Assembly: GCA_902609025.1 (NCBI GenBank)
Contig: CACLQD010000004.1
Span: 17,501 to 50,476 of the forward strand
Origin: an uncultured PS1 clade bacterium
GTDB lineage: Bacteria > Pseudomonadota > Alphaproteobacteria > MED-G09
Length of the DNA stretch: 32,976 nt
Direction: 5' to 3'
Below the pieces are notes generated by a model that saw only the letters and a list, made by a program, of their open reading frames with translations, was not told the DNA's origin and searched no databases. Both the position numbers and the translations under genes were made by a program. This document shows, in pieces, positions 9,424 through 19,783 of the stretch; position 1 is the stretch's first letter, and every line of letters starts with the position of its first letter.

Positions 9424-10881
9424 ATGAATATTGCAACAATTGATATAAGACCCGTTTTATCAGTCTTGGGATTTTTTCTCCTAGGATTATCTGCCACTAT
9501 GTTTGTTCCAGCAATAGTTGACTTGATCTATAATAATTCTGGATGGGATAATTTTGTTATCAGCTCAATTATCACTAGTTTTGTTGGATTAATGTTCTTT
9601 CTTGTATCAAGAGGAAATAAAAGTGAATTAAATACAAAAAGTGCTTTTCTTCTTGTTACCTTAAGCTGGATTGTTTTATCAATTTTCTCTTCTGTTCCTT
9701 TTCTTCTTTCAACGAATGTTACAGGTATAACTAATGCATTTTTTGAGTCTGTATCAGGATTAACAACTACTGGCTCTACAATAATTGATGATATTGAAAG
9801 TACTTCAGAAGGTATAATTGTTTGGAGAAGCCTTTTACAGTGGTTAGGCGGTATTGGTATAATTGTCAGTGCTATTTCTATTCTTCCTAGTCTTGGCGTC
9901 GGTGGTATGCAGTTGTTTAAATTGGAAAGCTCTGACTCGACAGAAAAACTAATGCCGAGAACAGCAAATTTAGCTACCGAAATAATTTTTTTATATATTT
10001 TATTAACATCAATATGCGCGACACTTTATTGGGTCTGCGGTCTATCTTTTTTCGACTCTGCAAACCATGCAATGACAACTATTGCTACGGGTGGCTTCTC
10101 ATCTAATTCTCAATCAATAGGGGGTTATAATAATTTCTCAATAGAATATGTTTGTATTCTTTTTATGATTCTCTCTAGCCTTCCATTTGTTCTTTATCTC
10201 AAAACACTTAGAGGTAAGCCTTTAGCGTTGATTAAAGATGAGCAAGTAACAGGTTTCTTTAAAACTTTATTCTTAGCAATCATTTTAATCGCGGTTTTTT
10301 TGTTGGTTCAAAATAATTTTGAATTACAGATTCCTCTTAGACAAATTATTTTTAATGTTACATCAATTCTAACTGGCACTGGATACACTTCAACATCATA
10401 TGATCAATGGGGAACTCCAGCAATTATCGTGTTTCTTGCTATTACATTTATTGGAGGCTGTGCAGGTTCAACTACTTGCGGATTAAAGGTTTTCAGACTA
10501 CAGGTCATATTAAAAAATTCTGGACAGGTTATGAATAAATTAATAAGTCCAAATCGTGTGACAAATCATAAATATAATGGTGAAAACTTAACTTTAGAGA
10601 TCGTTGAGTCTGTTATGACATTTTTATTTATATTCTTCGTAACTTTCGTAATTATTTCATTTCTTCTCTCATTATCTGGTCTAGATATTTTAACATCAGT
10701 ATCTGCAGCTGCTACATCGATATCAAATGTTGGGCCAGGGCTTGGAAATTTAATTGGACCAGCTTACAGCTTCGAAGAGATACCAGAATTTTCAAAGTGG
10801 GTTTTATCTTTTGGCATGCTGGCTGGGAGATTAGAATTTTTAACTTTTCTTGTTATTTTTAGTCGTTCTTTTTGGAAATAG
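9424..10881 (+). CDS. trkH: Trk/Ktr-type potassium uptake membrane protein TrkH
   Basis: 485-aa polytopic protein with ESVSGLTTTGSTII, MTTIATGGFSSN, TGTGYTS, FIGGCAGSTTCGLKVFR and SNVGPGL filter motifs. Confidence 0.94.
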   Translation: MNIATIDIRPVLSVLGFFLLGLSATMFVPAIVDLIYNNSGWDNFVISSIITSFVGLMFFLVSRGNKSELNTKSAFLLVTLSWIVLSIFSSVPFLLSTNVTGITNAFFESVSGLTTTGSTIIDDIESTSEGIIVWRSLLQWLGGIGIIVSAISILPSLGVGGMQLFKLESSDSTEKLMPRTANLATEIIFLYILLTSICATLYWVCGLSFFDSANHAMTTIATGGFSSNSQSIGGYNNFSIEYVCILFMILSSLPFVLYLKTLRGKPLALIKDEQVTGFFKTLFLAIILIAVFLLVQNNFELQIPLRQIIFNVTSILTGTGYTSTSYDQWGTPAIIVFLAITFIGGCAGSTTCGLKVFRLQVILKNSGQVMNKLISPNRVTNHKYNGENLTLEIVESVMTFLFIFFVTFVIISFLLSLSGLDILTSVSAAATSISNVGPGLGNLIGPAYSFEEIPEFSKWVLSFGMLAGRLEFLTFLVIFSRSFWK

Positions 10882-10884
10882 AAC

Positions 10885-11802
10885 TTAACTCAAGCACCAC
10901 CTAATAATGCTTTTTTGTGCGTGAACCCTATTTTCTGCTTCATCCCAAACTACTGAATTGACTCCATCAATAACATCGGCGTCAACTTCTTCTCCTCTAT
11001 GAGCAGGTAAGCAATGAAGAAAAATTGCATCTGAAGATGCCATCGAAATTTTGTTAGCATCTACTTTATATGGCTCAAGAATTTTTCTTTTTTGATCATT
11101 ATCATCTTCTCCCATAGAGAACCAAGTATCAGTAATTATACAATCACAATCTTTGGCAGCATCATTAGGATCTAGATCAGTAGTTATATTTGGAAAACCA
11201 CTTACCAAATTATTATCTACTGAATAATCTTTTGGTGAACATATTCTTAATTCAAAACCAATAATTTGTGCGGCATGTATCCAACTTGTTAACATATTAT
11301 TTGCAGGACCAAACCAGACATAACTCTTATTTTCGATATCACCAATCTTCTCTTTGACTGTAATTAAATCAGCTAAAACTTGGCAGGGATGGGATTTATC
11401 GGTTAACCCGTTAATTACAGGTATCGATGCATTTTTTGCAAAATTTTCTAAAGTCGAATGCTTATTCGTTCTTACCATTGCGATATCAACATATCTTGAA
11501 ATGACTTTTGCAGTATCATCAATTGTTTCTCCCCTACCTAATTGCATATCAGACATATTTGCATAAATAGTTTTCCCACCTAATTGATACATTGCTGTTT
11601 CAAATGAAAACCTTGTTCTTGTAGAAGGTTTTTCAAAAATTGTTGCTAGTATTTTATCTTTTGCGCATGCATCTTCATCAACAGATGCCATACCATTCTT
11701 CGATGATATGTTCTTTTTGTTTCTTCCATCTTCAATTAAGAAAATAAGTTCATCCTTATTGAATTGGGTAAGATCAATGAAATCTTTTTTTGTTTCAGTC
11801 AT
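10885..11802 (-). CDS. argF: Ornithine carbamoyltransferase
   Basis: FEKPSTRTRFSFETAMYQLGG, DKSHPCQVLADL, FLHCLPAHRGEEV motifs. Confidence 0.96.
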   Translation of the reverse strand: MTETKKDFIDLTQFNKDELIFLIEDGRNKKNISSKNGMASVDEDACAKDKILATIFEKPSTRTRFSFETAMYQLGGKTIYANMSDMQLGRGETIDDTAKVISRYVDIAMVRTNKHSTLENFAKNASIPVINGLTDKSHPCQVLADLITVKEKIGDIENKSYVWFGPANNMLTSWIHAAQIIGFELRICSPKDYSVDNNLVSGFPNITTDLDPNDAAKDCDCIITDTWFSMGEDDNDQKRKILEPYKVDANKISMASSDAIFLHCLPAHRGEEVDADVIDGVNSVVWDEAENRVHAQKSIIRWCLS

Positions 11803-11816
11803 TTCTTATTATATTT

Positions 11817-12986
11817 CTATCTAGGTAAATTTTCTAGTGTGATATTTAGTAAGTTGAAAAACTCCTCAATATCTTTTTTCTCAGTATTCAAAGGGGGTAG
11901 CAGTCTAATTATATTGTCAGCAGCTGGAACCAATAATAAACCATTTTTGAGAGCGGTTTCGGCTATCAATGTATTTTCGACTTCACATTTTATACCAAGC
12001 ATAAAACCTCTTCCTCTCACTGAAATTATTTTATCCTTATGATTTTCTATAATGTCATTTATTCCTGCTAATAGAAATTCTGATAATGACTTAACATTTG
12101 AAAGGATCTTTTCTTCATCAATAATTTCAAGAACTTTAAGCGCTACTGAACAAGCTAACGGATTGCCGCCAAAAGTCGACCCATGAGAACCGTGGACCAT
12201 TCCAGATGATGCATCTGTTGAGGCCAATATAGCTCCTATTGGAAAACCTGCTCCTAAACCTTTTGCAAGAGTGATTATATCTGGTTCAACTCCAGCCCAC
12301 TCATGCGAAAAAAAATCCCCAGTCCTTCCTAAACCACATTGAACCTGATCAAGAATCATTAATACGCCATGTTTACTTGTTAGAGCTCTAATCATTTGCA
12401 AGTCTTCTTTCGGTGTAAGCCTTATTCCCCCCTCACCTTGTATTGGCTCAATAAGCACTGCAGCTGTCTTATTGGAGATCTTTTCTTCCAATTGTTTTTC
12501 GGATAGCTCTATGTTTTCGAAACCAGAAGGAAGCGGTCCAAACCCTTCGGTATGCTTGGGATTTGCTCCAGCTGCTAAAGTAGCTAGAGTCCTTCCATGG
12601 AATGCATTCTTAAAAGTAATGATTTCTGTTCTATCTTTATCACCTTTTTCAAAATGATATTTCCTTGAAGTTTTAATTGCCCCTTCAACAGCTTCAGCTC
12701 CCGAATTACAGAAAAATACTTTATCGGCAAAACTTATATCGCATAATTTTTTAGCTAATTTTTGCTGTTCCGGAATTTGATATAGATTCGAAACATGCCA
12801 AACATTATCAATAGCCTCATGCATTACCCTTTTTATTTCTGGATGACCATGACCCAAAACATTAACGGCAATACCTGCTGCAAAATCTAAATATTTTCTA
12901 CCATCACTATCATACAGCCAAGAGCCCTCGCCTTTCGAAAAGGATATTGGGTATCTCTTATATGTATCCATTAGATTTTCGATCAT
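11817..12986 (-). CDS. argD: Acetylornithine aminotransferase family
   Basis: LDFAAGIAVNVLGHGHPE, FFCNSGAEAVEGAIKTSRKY, FHGRTLATL, LDQVQCGLGRTG, LAKGLGAGFPIGA; adjacent to argF. Confidence 0.94.
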   Translation of the reverse strand: MIENLMDTYKRYPISFSKGEGSWLYDSDGRKYLDFAAGIAVNVLGHGHPEIKRVMHEAIDNVWHVSNLYQIPEQQKLAKKLCDISFADKVFFCNSGAEAVEGAIKTSRKYHFEKGDKDRTEIITFKNAFHGRTLATLAAGANPKHTEGFGPLPSGFENIELSEKQLEEKISNKTAAVLIEPIQGEGGIRLTPKEDLQMIRALTSKHGVLMILDQVQCGLGRTGDFFSHEWAGVEPDIITLAKGLGAGFPIGAILASTDASSGMVHGSHGSTFGGNPLACSVALKVLEIIDEEKILSNVKSLSEFLLAGINDIIENHKDKIISVRGRGFMLGIKCEVENTLIAETALKNGLLLVPAADNIIRLLPPLNTEKKDIEEFFNLLNITLENLPR

Positions 12987-13030
12987 GTGTACCTCAAACT
13001 AAAATTTTTAGCTTTCATACTCTTTATTTT

Positions 13031-13843
13031 CTATGTCTTCAACCTCCAACCGCTTTTAAGAAGGAAGTGACTTATTATGATTAAGATTAGATTCAATATT
13101 GTCAGGAAGATAGCTCCAAAGATCAAATCGCCATCAGCATTACCAACAAAACCATATCTGAAACCATCAATGACATAGAAAAATGGATTATATTCAATTA
13201 AATAAAGGGCAAATTCGGGCATTCTTTTAACTGAATAAAATGTTCCCGATAAAAAAGATAAAGGTACAATTATAAAATTTGTTATTGTCCCTAAATGGTC
13301 AAATTTCTCTGCCCATATACCTGTTATTATGCCTATTGATGAAAGCATAAGTGAACCAGAAATTAAGTAGAAGAATATTGCCCATATATTTTCGAAGTTA
13401 AAATTTACAAAAAAGGACATACAAATAATTGCACCTAAGGCAACTATAACCCCTCTAGTTACTCCCCCTAATGAGATAGCAGTATTTAATTCTATCTCTC
13501 CTAAAGGAGGCAAAAGAATATCGACTATATTTCCTTGTATCTTTGATATTAATAAAGATGAGGAAGTATGAGCGAAAGCCTGTTGAAGAACAGACATCAT
13601 TATTAAACCTGGAGCTAAAAACTCAATGAATGGTGCGCCATTTACATCTGGTCTCAAATCACCCAACGCAATAGTGAATATTGCCATAAAAAGAAGTGAA
13701 GTCGCTATTGGAGCTGCAATCGTTTGAAAAAAGATTTTAATGAACCTATAAACTTCTTTTTTATATAAGGTCCATAAACCATACCAGTTTATACTTCCGG
13801 GAACTCTTGGCTCCCTCCAATGATAATTTTCATTTTCATCCAT
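13031..13843 (-). CDS. ABC-2 type transporter permease
   Basis: Six hydrophobic segments, PGLIMMSVLQQAFAHTSSSLLISKIQGNI and PLSFLSGTFYSVKRMPE motifs of ABC-2 permeases. Confidence 0.85.
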   Translation of the reverse strand: MDENENYHWREPRVPGSINWYGLWTLYKKEVYRFIKIFFQTIAAPIATSLLFMAIFTIALGDLRPDVNGAPFIEFLAPGLIMMSVLQQAFAHTSSSLLISKIQGNIVDILLPPLGEIELNTAISLGGVTRGVIVALGAIICMSFFVNFNFENIWAIFFYLISGSLMLSSIGIITGIWAEKFDHLGTITNFIIVPLSFLSGTFYSVKRMPEFALYLIEYNPFFYVIDGFRYGFVGNADGDLIFGAIFLTILNLILIIISHFLLKSGWRLKT

Positions 13844-13993
13844 TTTTCAATTTAATCTTTATAATAATAGAATATCAACATCTATATTAGCTGTATTTCC
13901 AAAAAAACAACAATTTTTAACGAAAATATAAATCTATATCTTGTGCCAAAGTTATTTTTAGCATACCATATATACTTAAAAAAAGGGTGAAAA

Positions 13994-14503
13994 ATGGCTT
14001 GGACGGATGATAGAGTAGAAATTCTTAAAAAATTATGGGCAGAAGGTTTAAGTGCTAGTCAAATTGCTAGAGAACTTGGTGATGTTACTAGAAATGCCGT
14101 TATTGGTAAGGTTCATAGGTTAGGTTTAGCTGGTAGAGCTAGTCCTACAAAACCAAAAAGTAGGTTAAGGCATAGAGAACATATTGATTATGGAGAGTCT
14201 TCGTACCCTGGAAGCTCAAGATCAAGAATTAATGACAATGTTAAACCACTTGTTATGCCTGAGCCAGCAGTAACATCTGATGGTGAACCAATTAATATTT
14301 TATCCTTAAATGAAAAAGTATGTAAATGGCCTATTGGCGAACCTGGAGATGATGATTTCAGATTCTGCGGTAACCGCAAAGAAAATGGCTCTCCTTATTG
14401 CGCTGAACATACAAGAGTAGCTTATCAGCCACTTGAAAAGAAGAAGAAGAAGAACAAACTTTTAAATAAGAGAATGCCTGTATCCAAAATTAATAATTTT
14501 TAG
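13994..14503 (+). CDS. gcrA: GcrA cell-cycle regulator
   Basis: MAWTDDRVEILKKLWAEGLSASQIARELGDVTRNAVIGKVHRLGLAGRA and C-terminal CKWPIGEPGDDDFRFCGN....PYCAEH. Confidence 0.97.
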   Translation: MAWTDDRVEILKKLWAEGLSASQIARELGDVTRNAVIGKVHRLGLAGRASPTKPKSRLRHREHIDYGESSYPGSSRSRINDNVKPLVMPEPAVTSDGEPINILSLNEKVCKWPIGEPGDDDFRFCGNRKENGSPYCAEHTRVAYQPLEKKKKKNKLLNKRMPVSKINNF

Positions 14504-14528
14504 ATAGAAATATATATTAAATTATAGA

Positions 14529-15230
14529 TTAAAAGGTTGTTTCATTCTCAACTTCTGTTTTTTCTAAACCTTCTAAATCTTCTCCGGTAACAACAAAATA
14601 AGTTTCCTCAGCCACATTAGTTGCTTGATCACCAACTCTTTCAAGATATCTAGCAATAAATAATAGGGGAACTAAGGCATCTGTTGCATCAGGGTTTGTT
14701 TTAATGGAGTTAAGTATGTCCATCAATATTTCAGAATATAATGAGTCTATTTCGCTATCAGATTTCCAAACTTTAACTGAATTTTCACACTCTTTTTTAG
14801 AATAATCCTCCATAACAATCCTTAAGTTAGAGTGGACCATTGAACACATATTAACTAAGAGGCTAATTGTTTCAGGTGATTGTGCCTCATTAAGGTCGCC
14901 TTTTAATACGCGATTAGATATTCCTTTACACATATCACCACATCTCTCTAAATATAATGAAATTTTAACTGCCGAAAATACTATTCTGAGGTCAATAGCC
15001 ATAGGTTGTCTCGAAGCAAGTATATTAAAAACCTTATTTTCAACTGATTGACCAAGATCATTAATTATAAGATCATTTTTTATAATTTTTTGTGCCAATT
15101 CATGATCGTTATTCTTTAATAAAGTTTCAATATTATTTAAGGCTCCGAGAACTTCACCACCCATGCTTATCACACCATCTGATATCTCTTTTAAGTCATC
15201 ATCATAAGAACTTACAATATGTTCAGTCAT
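14529..15230 (-). CDS. phoU: Phosphate-signalling protein PhoU
   Basis: Two PhoU helical repeats (RQPMAIDLRIVFSAVKISLYLERCGDMCKGI; LLFIARYLERVGDQATNVAEE) next to pstB. Confidence 0.95.
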   Translation of the reverse strand: MTEHIVSSYDDDLKEISDGVISMGGEVLGALNNIETLLKNNDHELAQKIIKNDLIINDLGQSVENKVFNILASRQPMAIDLRIVFSAVKISLYLERCGDMCKGISNRVLKGDLNEAQSPETISLLVNMCSMVHSNLRIVMEDYSKKECENSVKVWKSDSEIDSLYSEILMDILNSIKTNPDATDALVPLLFIARYLERVGDQATNVAEETYFVVTGEDLEGLEKTEVENETTF

Positions 15231-15238
15231 ATTCTATC

Positions 15239-16051
15239 CTAACCATAACGCCCAGTTACATAGGCTTCTGTTTGTTCATTTTCAGGTGATCTAAAAATAT
15301 TTTCAGTATCACCTACCTCAATTAAATTCCCTAAATGAAAAAAAGCGGTTCTCTGGGAAACTCTTGCAGCTTGCTGCATAGAATGAGTAACAATTACTAT
15401 TGTATAGTTTGTTTTTAATTCATCAATTAATTCTTCTATCTTAGCTGTTGCAATTGGATCAAGTGCCGAGCAAGGTTCATCCATTAAAATAATCTCAGGA
15501 TCTACGGCTATTGCCCTAGCAATACATAATCTTTGTTGCTGACCTCCTGATAAGCTAGTTCCAGGTTCGTTTAGACGATCTTTTATTTCATCCCATAAAC
15601 CAGCCCTAACAAGACTTGCCTCTACTTTATGAGACATTTCATCCTTATCAGCAATTTTCCCGTGCAGTCTTGGTCCATAAGCTACATTGTCAAAAACAGA
15701 TTTTGGAAATGGATTTGGTTTTTGAAAAACCATTCCTATACGAGACCTTAATTCCACTACATCTATATTTGGATTATAAATATCTTCACCGTTGATTGTT
15801 ATATTTCCAGAAATTGAGCATGAATCGATTACATCATTCATTCTATTAAGACATCTTAAAAAAGTAGATTTTCCACATCCAGATGGTCCAATTAAAGATG
15901 TGACCTCTTTCTCATTGATTCCTAAACTAACATTATATAATGCCTGCTTATCTCCGTAAAAAACATCAACATTTTTACAATCTATTAAAAGGTTATTATC
16001 CGAAGAATAATTTCCATTTGGTTTAATATCATTTTCTGTGCCATCTACCAT
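15239..16051 (-). CDS. pstB: Phosphate ABC transporter ATP-binding protein
   Basis: Walker [77 protein letters not shown]. Confidence 0.98.
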   Translation of the reverse strand: MVDGTENDIKPNGNYSSDNNLLIDCKNVDVFYGDKQALYNVSLGINEKEVTSLIGPSGCGKSTFLRCLNRMNDVIDSCSISGNITINGEDIYNPNIDVVELRSRIGMVFQKPNPFPKSVFDNVAYGPRLHGKIADKDEMSHKVEASLVRAGLWDEIKDRLNEPGTSLSGGQQQRLCIARAIAVDPEIILMDEPCSALDPIATAKIEELIDELKTNYTIVIVTHSMQQAARVSQRTAFFHLGNLIEVGDTENIFRSPENEQTEAYVTGRYG

Positions 16052-17286
16052 TTTAATTGATACTTTTTCCTTAAAATTACTGCAGCTAAATTTATTATTA
16101 TTAATAAGAATATCAAAACTAAGGTCGCTGCGCTAGTTTTTGCTACAAAAGCTCTTTCTGGACTATCCGCCCAAAGATATACTTGAACGGGCAAAGCCGT
16201 TGCAGGATCAGTAAATGACCCCGGTATATCTACAACAAATGCTACCATTCCTATTAAAAGTAAGGGAGCAGATTCACCGAAAGCTCTTGCTAAACCTATT
16301 ATTGTACCTGTTAAAATTCCTGGTAAAGCAGCTGGAAGCAGATGTTGAAATACAACCTGCATCTCTGAAGCTCCCACTGCAAGTGCCGCCTCCCTAATTG
16401 ATGGAGGTACAGATTGAAGAGATGCGCGTGTAGCTATTATTATGACTGGTAAAGTCATAAGAGATAACACACAACCTCCAACTAAAGGAGCTGATCGAGG
16501 CATACCAAAAAAATTGATAAATAAGGCAAGTCCTAGTAGGCCAAAAACAATTGAAGGAACTGCCGCGAGATTGTTAATATTTACCTCTATAAAATCAGTA
16601 AGTTTATTTTTTGGAGCAAAGCTCTCTAAATAAATTGCAGAAAGGACGCCAATAGGAAAACTAATTATCAAAGTTATTAAAATAGTTAATAAAGATCCAA
16701 TAACAGCTCCTAGGACTCCTGCAATTTCAGGTTCTCGACTATCACCATTTGTAAATAAGTTTGTTGAAAATCTTTTTTCAACTAGGCCCAATTCTTTGAA
16801 TCCATTAAGCCAAGTTATTTCTCTATCATTCAACCTTCTCTCACTCTCTGGTAAACTATTATCAATTCCAAACTTATAAAATAAATCAGCATCATCAGAG
16901 AAAAGGATAAACTTACTAAAATCTTTTCCAATTAAGGAAGGATCATTCTCAATTGTATCTCTTAGTTCATATGCAGCACCAGATGAAAATAATCTCAAAA
17001 ACTCTTTTCTGCATTTCCTATCATCACAACCAGAATCTAATAAAGAAATATTGTCTCTAATTAAACGACGATAATTTATATTATCTTGAGCAATATTTTC
17101 TTTAGATAAATTAATACTTAGATTTAAACCGTAGTTTGTGAATGCTGGAATAGATCGATAAGTCATAGAGGAAATAATGACTACTAACATTATCAAAGCT
17201 ATCGCTAAAGATGCTTGACCATAAAATCTAAATCTTTTTTCAGCTGATTGTCTTTTTAACATCATACTATTAATATTTTTACTCAT
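16045..17286 (-). CDS. pstA: Phosphate ABC transporter permease PstA
   Basis: [48 protein letters not shown]; overlaps pstB and pstC. Confidence 0.94.
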   Translation of the reverse strand: MSKNINSMMLKRQSAEKRFRFYGQASLAIALIMLVVIISSMTYRSIPAFTNYGLNLSINLSKENIAQDNINYRRLIRDNISLLDSGCDDRKCRKEFLRLFSSGAAYELRDTIENDPSLIGKDFSKFILFSDDADLFYKFGIDNSLPESERRLNDREITWLNGFKELGLVEKRFSTNLFTNGDSREPEIAGVLGAVIGSLLTILITLIISFPIGVLSAIYLESFAPKNKLTDFIEVNINNLAAVPSIVFGLLGLALFINFFGMPRSAPLVGGCVLSLMTLPVIIIATRASLQSVPPSIREAALAVGASEMQVVFQHLLPAALPGILTGTIIGLARAFGESAPLLLIGMVAFVVDIPGSFTDPATALPVQVYLWADSPERAFVAKTSAATLVLIFLLIIINLAAVILRKKYQLKW

Positions 17287-18664
17287 ATCTTTCTCTATAT
17301 TTTCTAACCGTAACCATAGCTAAGATATTCAATACCAAAGTTATAAAAAATAAAACTAAACCTAGAGCAAAAGCAGCAAGGGTCTTAGGGCTATCGAACT
17401 CTTGATCGCCAACTAATAGAGTAACAATTTGAACTGTAACGGTAGTCACAGCAGAAAGAGGATTTGCAGTTAAATTTGCTGCCAATCCAGCCGCCATAAC
17501 TACAATCATTGTTTCCCCTATAGCTCTTGATATTGCAAGCAATATTGCTCCAACAATTCCTGGTAAAGCAGCAGGAAATATTACTTTTCTTATAGTTTCA
17601 GACTTAGTAGCGCCTAAAGCTAAAGAGCCGTCTCTCAAACTTTCAGGCACTGCGGTCATAACATCATCTGATAATGACGATACATAAGGGATAATCATGA
17701 TACCCATAACCAAACCAGCAGCTAATGCAGATTCTGTTGAAACTGTAAGGCCGAGACTTTCTCCTGTAGACCTAATAAAAGGACCAACGGATAATGCAGC
17801 AAAAAAACCATATACCACAGTCGGAATTCCAGCCAGTATTTCAAGAATTGGCTTAAAATAATTTCTTACTTTAGGTCTAGCATATTGAGATAAATAAATA
17901 GCTGAGTATAAACCTAAAGGAACAGCTATTAACATAGATATGGCAGTTATTAAAAGAGTTCCTGTAAATATTGGGATGGCTCCAAAACTTCCAGATGACC
18001 CAACTTGACCCTCTCTAATAGCTGTTTGTGGAGACCAATGAATTCCAAATAGAAATTCACTAAAACTAACTTGCGAAAAAAATCTAACTGTTTCAAAAAT
18101 TAAAGATAAAATAATTCCAAAAGTAGTCAAAACAGCAACTATGGAAAAAACAAAGAAAATAAACTTTAATATTTTTTCTACATTTCTTCTGGCATCAAAT
18201 CTAACATTAAGCTTTTTACCAGCAAGATACGCCAAGAAAGTAGTTATACAGATTATTAAGGTTAAAAATCCAGCTCTATAAAAGAAATAATAATTATATA
18301 ATGAATTTGCTGAATCGGTCGATAAAATCTCCAAAGATAGGATCGATTGCAAATTATGAATGTTATTTCTAAGAATACTTACTGAGAAATCTACTTCCTC
18401 CCGCCCTAACAAAATTAGTGAATTTGGTAGGTGATTCTGAATAATCACTCCCTTAATAAAGCCATCAATAGAAATGAATACAATAAGAAATATGATACAA
18501 GGCAATAAACTAGATAAAATTACAAATAGACCATGATAGTTTGGCATTGATCTTAGGGGCTTACCCTGAATAAGAAGAGATTGTGCGCGATTCCTAAAAA
18601 ATAGAAATGATAGTAATCCAATTAAAGTAATTACAGTTAAACTTATGATTATATCTATATTAAT
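17279..18664 (-). CDS. pstC: Phosphate ABC transporter permease PstC; proposed ATT start at 18664 (track's first ATG is 18547)
   Basis: DGSLALGATKSETIRKVIFPAALPGIVGAILLAISRAIGETMIVVMAAG. The open frame continues upstream of ATG 18547 as INIDIIISLTVITLIGLLSFLFFRNRAQSLLIQGKPLRS-MPNYHGLF, a TM helix plus linker typical of alphaproteobacterial PstC N-termini. Confidence 0.9.
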   Translation of the reverse strand: MNIDIIISLTVITLIGLLSFLFFRNRAQSLLIQGKPLRSMPNYHGLFVILSSLLPCIIFLIVFISIDGFIKGVIIQNHLPNSLILLGREEVDFSVSILRNNIHNLQSILSLEILSTDSANSLYNYYFFYRAGFLTLIICITTFLAYLAGKKLNVRFDARRNVEKILKFIFFVFSIVAVLTTFGIILSLIFETVRFFSQVSFSEFLFGIHWSPQTAIREGQVGSSGSFGAIPIFTGTLLITAISMLIAVPLGLYSAIYLSQYARPKVRNYFKPILEILAGIPTVVYGFFAALSVGPFIRSTGESLGLTVSTESALAAGLVMGIMIIPYVSSLSDDVMTAVPESLRDGSLALGATKSETIRKVIFPAALPGIVGAILLAISRAIGETMIVVMAAGLAANLTANPLSAVTTVTVQIVTLLVGDQEFDSPKTLAAFALGLVLFFITLVLNILAMVTVRKYRERYE

Positions 18665-18689
18665 ATCTAACCTCTTAATTCAAAGAGAA

Positions 18690-19745
18690 TTAAAGTTCAA
18701 GCTCAACTAGGTTTATAGTATTTATTTTTACTTCTTCATACTCATTTTCAGACAAAGGAATTAAGCCCTTGTCTGCAAGATATCCATCAAACCCCATAGC
18801 GCCCTCACTTGTAAATTCTTTCGCAAAATTTAATAATGAAGGTTTAATCCTTATATGATTCTTTTTAATATAAAAGTATAGAGATCTAGAAATTACATAA
18901 TCTCCAGAAAGTATTTTTTCGAATTCTGGTTCAACTCCATTAACATTGGAACCTTGCAATTTATCAGAGTTCTGTTCAAGAAAACTATACCCAAATATTC
19001 CTATAGCATTTGGATTAGCTTCAAGCTTTTGAACAATTAAATTATCATTTTCTCCAGCTTCAATATATGAGCCGTCCTCTCTTATAGTTCTTGCAATTCT
19101 TTTAAACTCACCTTTGCCTTCTTTAGAGCTACTCCTTAGGTCTTTTAAAGCAGTAAAAGATTTTGCTCCACTATCCATTGCTAGTTCGACAAAAGCATCT
19201 CTTGTGCCTGAAGTCGGTGGTGGCCCAAGAACCTCTATTTTTATATTTGGTAACTCTGCATTAACATCTTTCCAAGTCTTATTTGGATTATCTATTAAAG
19301 TTAAATCATTATCATTAACTGGTATTTCTTTTGCTAAGGCAAGATAAATATCTCGAGTTGTCAAATTATACAAAGTACCTTTTTTTGAATTAGCTAGGAC
19401 AATTCCATCATAACCAACTTTAACTTCTATAATCCTAATCCCATTTTCAGAACATGTATTGTATTCATTCTGCTTTATCCTTCTTGAAGCATTAGTTATA
19501 TCGGGATATTCAAAACCAATGCCTGAGCAAAAAAGCTTCATACCGCCTCCAGATCCAGTTGATTCAACTATAGGCGTTTTAAATTTGGTTGATCTGCCAA
19601 ATTCTTCAGCGACAGCTGTTGAAAAAGGAAAAACAGTTGAAGAACCTACGATGCGGATCTGATCATTTGCATAACCCTCTTGTGGTAAAATGAAGGGAGA
19701 TATTAATAAAGATACAAACAGAACTTTTTTTAAACTTTTTTTCAT
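18690..19745 (-). CDS. pstS: Phosphate ABC transporter substrate-binding protein
   Basis: Signal peptide, IRIVGSSTVFPFSTAVAEEFGR, ESTGSGGGMKLFCSG, GPPPTSGTRDAFVEL. Confidence 0.95.
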   Translation of the reverse strand: MKKSLKKVLFVSLLISPFILPQEGYANDQIRIVGSSTVFPFSTAVAEEFGRSTKFKTPIVESTGSGGGMKLFCSGIGFEYPDITNASRRIKQNEYNTCSENGIRIIEVKVGYDGIVLANSKKGTLYNLTTRDIYLALAKEIPVNDNDLTLIDNPNKTWKDVNAELPNIKIEVLGPPPTSGTRDAFVELAMDSGAKSFTALKDLRSSSKEGKGEFKRIARTIREDGSYIEAGENDNLIVQKLEANPNAIGIFGYSFLEQNSDKLQGSNVNGVEPEFEKILSGDYVISRSLYFYIKKNHIRIKPSLLNFAKEFTSEGAMGFDGYLADKGLIPLSENEYEEVKINTINLVELEL

Positions 19746-19783
19746 CCTTAACTCCAGAACTGAACCAAAAACATTATAACTTG

